A stretch of DNA of 11,193 nucleotides from the NCBI GenBank assembly GCA_009927375.1, contig RFNE01000276.1, positions 1 through 11,193 on the forward strand, written 5' to 3'. A program made the position numbers and the translations under genes. The stretch's first letter is position 1, and every line of letters starts with the position of its first letter. This document shows, piece by piece, positions 8,515-11,193 of the stretch. Under the pieces are notes generated by a model. It searched no databases and was not told where the DNA came from. It saw only the letters and a list, made by a program, of their open reading frames with translations. This DNA is from Actinomycetota bacterium (lineage in GTDB: Bacteria; Actinomycetota; Acidimicrobiia; Acidimicrobiales; Ilumatobacteraceae).

Positions 8515-9451
8515 CTAGCTGTTGACCAGGAGCGCCGCGATGGCGTCCCGAATCGCGATCACGAAGTCGACGATTCGTGGTCCCCAACGCGACGGAATGT
8601 CGTCGTCGAGTTCGACGATGTTGCCGTTCGCGACTGCCTTCAATGAACCCCAGCCGTCACGCGCGGAAACTGTCGCTTTGGATTCGCCACAGCATTTCGT
8701 GTCGGCGAGGAAGATGAGGTCCGGGTCAGCAGAAACGATCACCTCGGCGGACAACTGTGGATAGTCATTTCCAGCCTCGACGTTGTCAGCGATGTTGCGC
8801 AGACCGAACAGCGAGTACACCGAACCGATGAAGGTGTTCGACGTCACCGAGTACAGCGTGTTGTCGAGTTCGTGGTAGTACGACAGTGGTTCGGCGGGCA
8901 ACGTGACGCCAGCAACGGCTTCGTCAATCTGCGCCTTCATCTGCGCAGTCAGATCGGTTGCTTCCTGAGCGTGGCCCGTGAGGAGTCCAATGTTCTCGAT
9001 CTGCTCATAGGCGGCATCGATGGTCGTCACTGCGTCGGCCAGATACACCGGAACACCAAGCTCGCCGAGCTGCTGGACCAGGCTGCCAGGGTCATACGAC
9101 GCGATCACGAGGTCGGGGGTGTATCCACTGATCGCCTCGATGTTTGGCTCATACCCCGACAACTTCGTGCCGAGATCAACTGCTTCTTGCGGATAGTTCG
9201 AATACTCATCGACTGCCAACCACCTGTGCGCCAGCACCGATCGCATACAGCATTTCCGTTGCCGTCGGCGACAACGACACGATGCGCATGGGCTGTGCTT
9301 CGAGGGTCACGTCACCGACGGTGACGGGATACTGCGGCGTCTCGACCGCTGCCGTGGTGTCGGTGGTCGAGTCTGAGCTTGAGCATCCACCCAGCACTGC
9401 TGCGAGGGAAAGAAAAAGGCCGGCAAAGCCGACCCTGATTGACCTGTTCAT
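8515..9451 (-). CDS. btuF: Cobalamin-binding lipoprotein of ABC transporter, one frame break
   Basis: This is the extracytoplasmic binding component. The ATG at 9451 opens a lipoprotein signal (VLGGC lipobox, lipidated Cys about 23), then a Ser/Thr-rich linker and the family opening RIVSLSPTATEMLYAIGAG. The frame breaks at 9216-9217, where one base too many is present. Removing one G:C pair gives AQVV-AVDEYSNYPQEA and joins the downstream frame, which runs to the TAG at 8515-8517 for 311 residues. Downstream family features are GYTPDLVIASYDPG, ADPDLIFLADTKCCGES, and the C-terminal WGPRIVDFVIAI. As written it appears as an 81-residue fragment and a separate 243-residue ORF starting inside the gene. 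It lies directly downstream of a B12 riboswitch, which supports cobalamin over heme or iron chelates. Confidence 0.88.
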
Positions 9452-9456
9452 ATGTT

Positions 9457-9462
9457 CTCCTT
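9457..9462 (-). promoter_or_regulatory. Shine-Dalgarno of btuF
   Basis: AAGGAG lies 5 bases before the btuF ATG. It directly abuts the hairpin at 9463-9479, placing it where riboswitch folding could expose or mask it. Confidence 0.7.
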
Positions 9463-9479
9463 GCCCTTCTTGCGAGGGC
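9463..9479 (-). promoter_or_regulatory. Hairpin next to btuF ribosome site, possible expression platform
   Basis: On the minus strand GCCCT (9479-9475) can pair with AGGGC (9467-9463) around a 7-nt loop CGCAAGA. It lies between the riboswitch aptamer and the Shine-Dalgarno and has no U-tract, so it fits a translational rather than a terminator platform. The loop may contact the aptamer L5 loop, as in many cobalamin riboswitches, but I see only about 3 complementary bases, so that contact is unproven. Confidence 0.45.
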
Positions 9480-9484
9480 GGTTG

Positions 9485-9601
9485 ATAGGCATCTTCAGCC
9501 AGTCGACCGGACTCGCTCGGACTAGGTCGTCCTCGCTCTACCGTTGCGCGACAGTCTCGGAATCACACCGAAGTTCGCTGGCTTGGATACGCCCCGCCTA
9601 T
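9485..9601 (-). ncRNA. Cobalamin (B12) riboswitch upstream of btuFCD
   Basis: Read on the minus strand, the conserved cobalamin-aptamer core is clear: GCGAACTTCGGTGTGATTCC, then ACTGTCGCGCAACGGTAG (the L5 loop with GCGCAAC), then GAGGACGACCTAGTCCGAG. A B12-box-like end GGCTGAAGATGCC lies at 9500-9488. Two nested perfect helices close it: ATAGGC (9601-9596) with GCCTAT (9490-9485), and AGCCAG (9583-9578) with CTGGCT (9502-9497). Smaller stems are TCGG/CCGA around the GGTG box and GGAC/GTCC further in. It ends about 33 nt before the btuF start. By known mechanism, bound adenosyl- or other cobalamin lowers expression of the downstream importer genes. The B12 box is shorter than the usual consensus, so this is a variant form; subclass cannot be told. 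Confidence 0.86.
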
Positions 9602-9616
9602 TGACGAGGTGAAAAC

Positions 9617-9643
9617 ACCTTAGCGCACAGTGGAGATGAGCAA
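9617..9643 (-). promoter_or_regulatory. Possible promoter of the riboswitch-btuFCD transcript
   Basis: On the minus strand TTGCTC (9643-9638) and TAAGGT (9622-9617, fitting an actinobacterial TAnnnT) are separated by 15 nt, which is shorter than ideal. A start near 9610 would put the transcript 5' end just before the riboswitch closing helix. Position is the main support. Confidence 0.3.
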
Positions 9644-9652
9644 CGAATGTCG

Positions 9653-10876
9653 TCAGCCGCGAACGAAACTCGCGAGTTGCTCGATCCCCTGACGGAGATC
9701 GTCATCACCGAGCGCGAAGCTGAAGCGAGCAAAACCCGGAGCGCCGAATGCTTCACCCGGCACGAAGGCAACTTTTGCCTTGTCGAGGACGAGATCGGCG
9801 AGCTCGAGCGTCGTCGAAGCGGTTGATCCGCTCAAGTTTCTACCGAGTAGTCCCTTCACGTTCGGGAAGCAATAAAACGCACCCTGAGGCTCCATGCAGG
9901 TGATTCCTGGAATCTCGCTCAATAACTTGTGCATGAGCGTTCCGCGGCGCGCGAACGACTCGCGCATCATGGCCACTGCGGAGAGATCTCCGCTGACCGC
10001 CTCGAGAGCCGCCATCTGCGCGACGTTGGAGACGTTCGAGGTGGTGTGCGACTGGAAGTTGATCGCCGCCTTCATCACGTCCTTCGGACCGATCATCCAA
10101 CCCACTCGCCAACCAGTCATTGCATAGGTCTTGGCGACGCCGTTCACGATCACACAGCGATCGGCGATCTCCGGCACGAGGGTCGGCATCGAGGAGAACA
10201 CGTGCTTGCCGTAGGTGAGGTGCTCGTAGATCTCATCCGTGAGCACCCACACGTCGTTCTTCGCCGCCCACTTGCCGATCGCAATCGTCTCTTCAGGCGT
10301 GTAGACGGCACCGCTCGGGTTGTCTGGCGAGACGAACAGCAACACTTTCGTCTTTGGCGTGCGCGCCTTCTCCAACTGCTCGACCGTGACCTTGAACTCG
10401 GTCTCCTCGGTCGTGTCGACGACGACGGGGACTCCACCAGCGAGCGCGATCGCCTCGGGGTACGTCGTCCAATACGGAGCAGGCACGATGACTTCATCGC
10501 CCGGATCGCACAGCGCAGCAAAAGCGACAAACACCGCATGCTTGCCACCGTTGGTGACGAGAACCTGTGATGCGTCGCACACGAAGTTGCTGTCGCGCTT
10601 CGTCTTCACCGCGATCGCCTCACGAAGCTCGGGCAGACCAGCGGCCGGTGTGTAACGGTGATACTTCGGGTCGCGGGCGGCTTTCACCGCAGCTTCGACG
10701 ATGTTGTCCGGGGTCGGAAAGTCCGGCTCCCCTGCACCGAAACCGATCACGTTTTCGCCCTTGGCCTTGAGCGCCTTCGCCTTGGCATCGACGGCCAGGG
10801 TCGCCGATTCCGCGATGGCTGCGAGACGCGCAGAAACACGATGACGGGGGTTTGGATGCGAAGTCACGGCTGCCAT
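9653..10876 (-). CDS. Class I aspartate aminotransferase (PLP-dependent)
   Basis: This cytoplasmic aminotransferase of 407 residues, likely subgroup Ib aspartate/2-oxoglutarate type, has a complete set of pyridoxal-phosphate residues. These are GAGEPDFPTP near the N-terminus, TNGGKHAVF for phosphate contacts, Asn186 in SPDNPSGAVY, Asp214 and Tyr217 in LTDEIYEH, and the Schiff-base Lys249 in NGVAKTYAMTGWRVGW. A conserved C-terminal Arg in FARFSFAL would bind the substrate carboxylate. I start at the ATG at 10876 because homology begins at RHRVSARLAAI. The frame continues to a TTG at 10924, which would overlap the divergent gene. No clear Shine-Dalgarno is visible, so leaderless translation is possible. 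Exact amino-acid preference (aspartate, tyrosine, alanine or prephenate) cannot be set from sequence. Confidence 0.9.
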   Translation of the reverse strand: MAAVTSHPNPRHRVSARLAAIAESATLAVDAKAKALKAKGENVIGFGAGEPDFPTPDNIVEAAVKAARDPKYHRYTPAAGLPELREAIAVKTKRDSNFVCDASQVLVTNGGKHAVFVAFAALCDPGDEVIVPAPYWTTYPEAIALAGGVPVVVDTTEETEFKVTVEQLEKARTPKTKVLLFVSPDNPSGAVYTPEETIAIGKWAAKNDVWVLTDEIYEHLTYGKHVFSSMPTLVPEIADRCVIVNGVAKTYAMTGWRVGWMIGPKDVMKAAINFQSHTTSNVSNVAQMAALEAVSGDLSAVAMMRESFARRGTLMHKLLSEIPGITCMEPQGAFYCFPNVKGLLGRNLSGSTASTTLELADLVLDKAKVAFVPGEAFGAPGFARFSFALGDDDLRQGIEQLASFVRG

Positions 10877-10923
10877 GCTTACACAGTGCACTCGCTTGGA
10901 GCGAACGAAAACGGCGCTCGCCA
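10877..10923. promoter_or_regulatory. Short divergent intergenic region between aminotransferase and PAC2 gene
   Basis: Only 47 bases separate the two divergent starts, so promoters for both must overlap or lie inside the opposite coding region. I see no clear -35/-10 pair or ribosome site for either gene, consistent with leaderless starts. Confidence 0.4.
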
Positions 10924-11193
10924 ATGAACCACTACGAGGTCATGGAGGCCGACTGGGAGGCCGTCGGCCCACTGCGCGACCCCGTCTTGGTCATTGCCCT
11001 ACGCGGCTGGTTCGACGTCGCCGGAGTTGCGACCGGCGCCCTCGAGTGGTGCATTCAGGAGCGCTCCGTCACCGTGGTTGCATCGATCGATCCGGATCCG
11101 TTCTTCGACTTCACCCAAGAACGACCCGAGACCTTCATCGACGAGGACGGCGACCGACACATTCGATGGCCTGAGAACGACTTCCTCGTCGTG
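10924..11193 (+). CDS. PAC2-family protein, N-terminal part (runs off window)
   Basis: The reading frame is open from the ATG at 10924 to the window edge, giving 90 residues. The sequence has PLRDPVLVIALRGWFDVAGV, then IDPDPFFDFTQERPE and HIRWPENDFLVV. These match the opening of the actinobacterial PAC2 family (proteasome assembly chaperone 2-like, DUF75). In the family, the GW-D-A/G segment starts the nucleoside-phosphorylase-like fold. The bacterial function is not established. A later ATG at 10942 is possible, but MNHYEV matches the usual family N-terminus. Its C-terminus lies beyond the window. Confidence 0.82.
   Translation, partial: MNHYEVMEADWEAVGPLRDPVLVIALRGWFDVAGVATGALEWCIQERSVTVVASIDPDPFFDFTQERPETFIDEDGDRHIRWPENDFLVV

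Noticed and set aside
9607..9620. Perfect inverted repeat AGGTG-AAAA-CACCT downstream of the aminotransferase, possible terminator
   Set aside because: The stem is only 5 bp with no U-tract on either strand, and it overlaps the candidate promoter; too weak to call a terminator or operator.
9929..10570. A 213-residue plus-strand open frame opposite the aminotransferase
   Set aside because: It is rich in Arg, His and Asp with no recognisable domain, and it is fully antisense to a gene with complete PLP motifs.

Overview
The window is about 11.2 kb of GC-rich, gene-dense DNA that is most likely from an actinobacterium, probably Acidimicrobiia (Ilumatobacter-like). This rests on the GC-rich codon use, a mycothiol-type DinB-fold isomerase, a PAC2-family protein, and the style of the transporter sequences. 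Placement below phylum is inference. There are no RNA genes, insertion sequences, CRISPR arrays or tandem repeats. The longest gene-free stretch is about 200 bases.

Left block, plus strand (13-4399). This is a tightly overlapping thiamine salvage operon: thiamine pyrophosphokinase, thiamine-binding lipoprotein (ThiB), two-module permease (ThiP), ATPase (ThiQ), then a GNAT acetyltransferase. The ABC importer brings thiamine in and the kinase converts it to thiamine pyrophosphate. The window starts 12 bases before the first gene, so its leader and any TPP riboswitch are out of view.

Middle block, minus strand (9601 down to 4389). A cobalamin riboswitch lies upstream of btuF, btuC and btuD (vitamin B12 import), followed closely by a mycothiol-dependent maleylpyruvate isomerase-like gene and a CopC-CopD copper protein. 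Gaps are 28 nt, a 4-nt overlap, 22 nt and 2 nt, so all five genes could share one B12-controlled transcript. The last gene runs convergently into the GNAT gene and overlaps it by 11 bp.

Right block. A class I aspartate-type aminotransferase is on the minus strand (9653-10876). Divergent from it is the start of a PAC2-family gene (10924 to the window edge).

The most striking anomaly is six single-base frame breaks in five genes: two in thiB, and one each in thiP, the isomerase, btuD and btuF. Each is repaired by changing a G/C run by one base. The repaired proteins have normal family lengths and complete motifs. This looks more like consensus sequencing error than gene decay, and it causes simple ORF calling to truncate or split five genes. 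I found no convincing novel defence or mobile system. The most interesting biology is the riboswitch and the unusual cargo (isomerase and CopCD) behind it.
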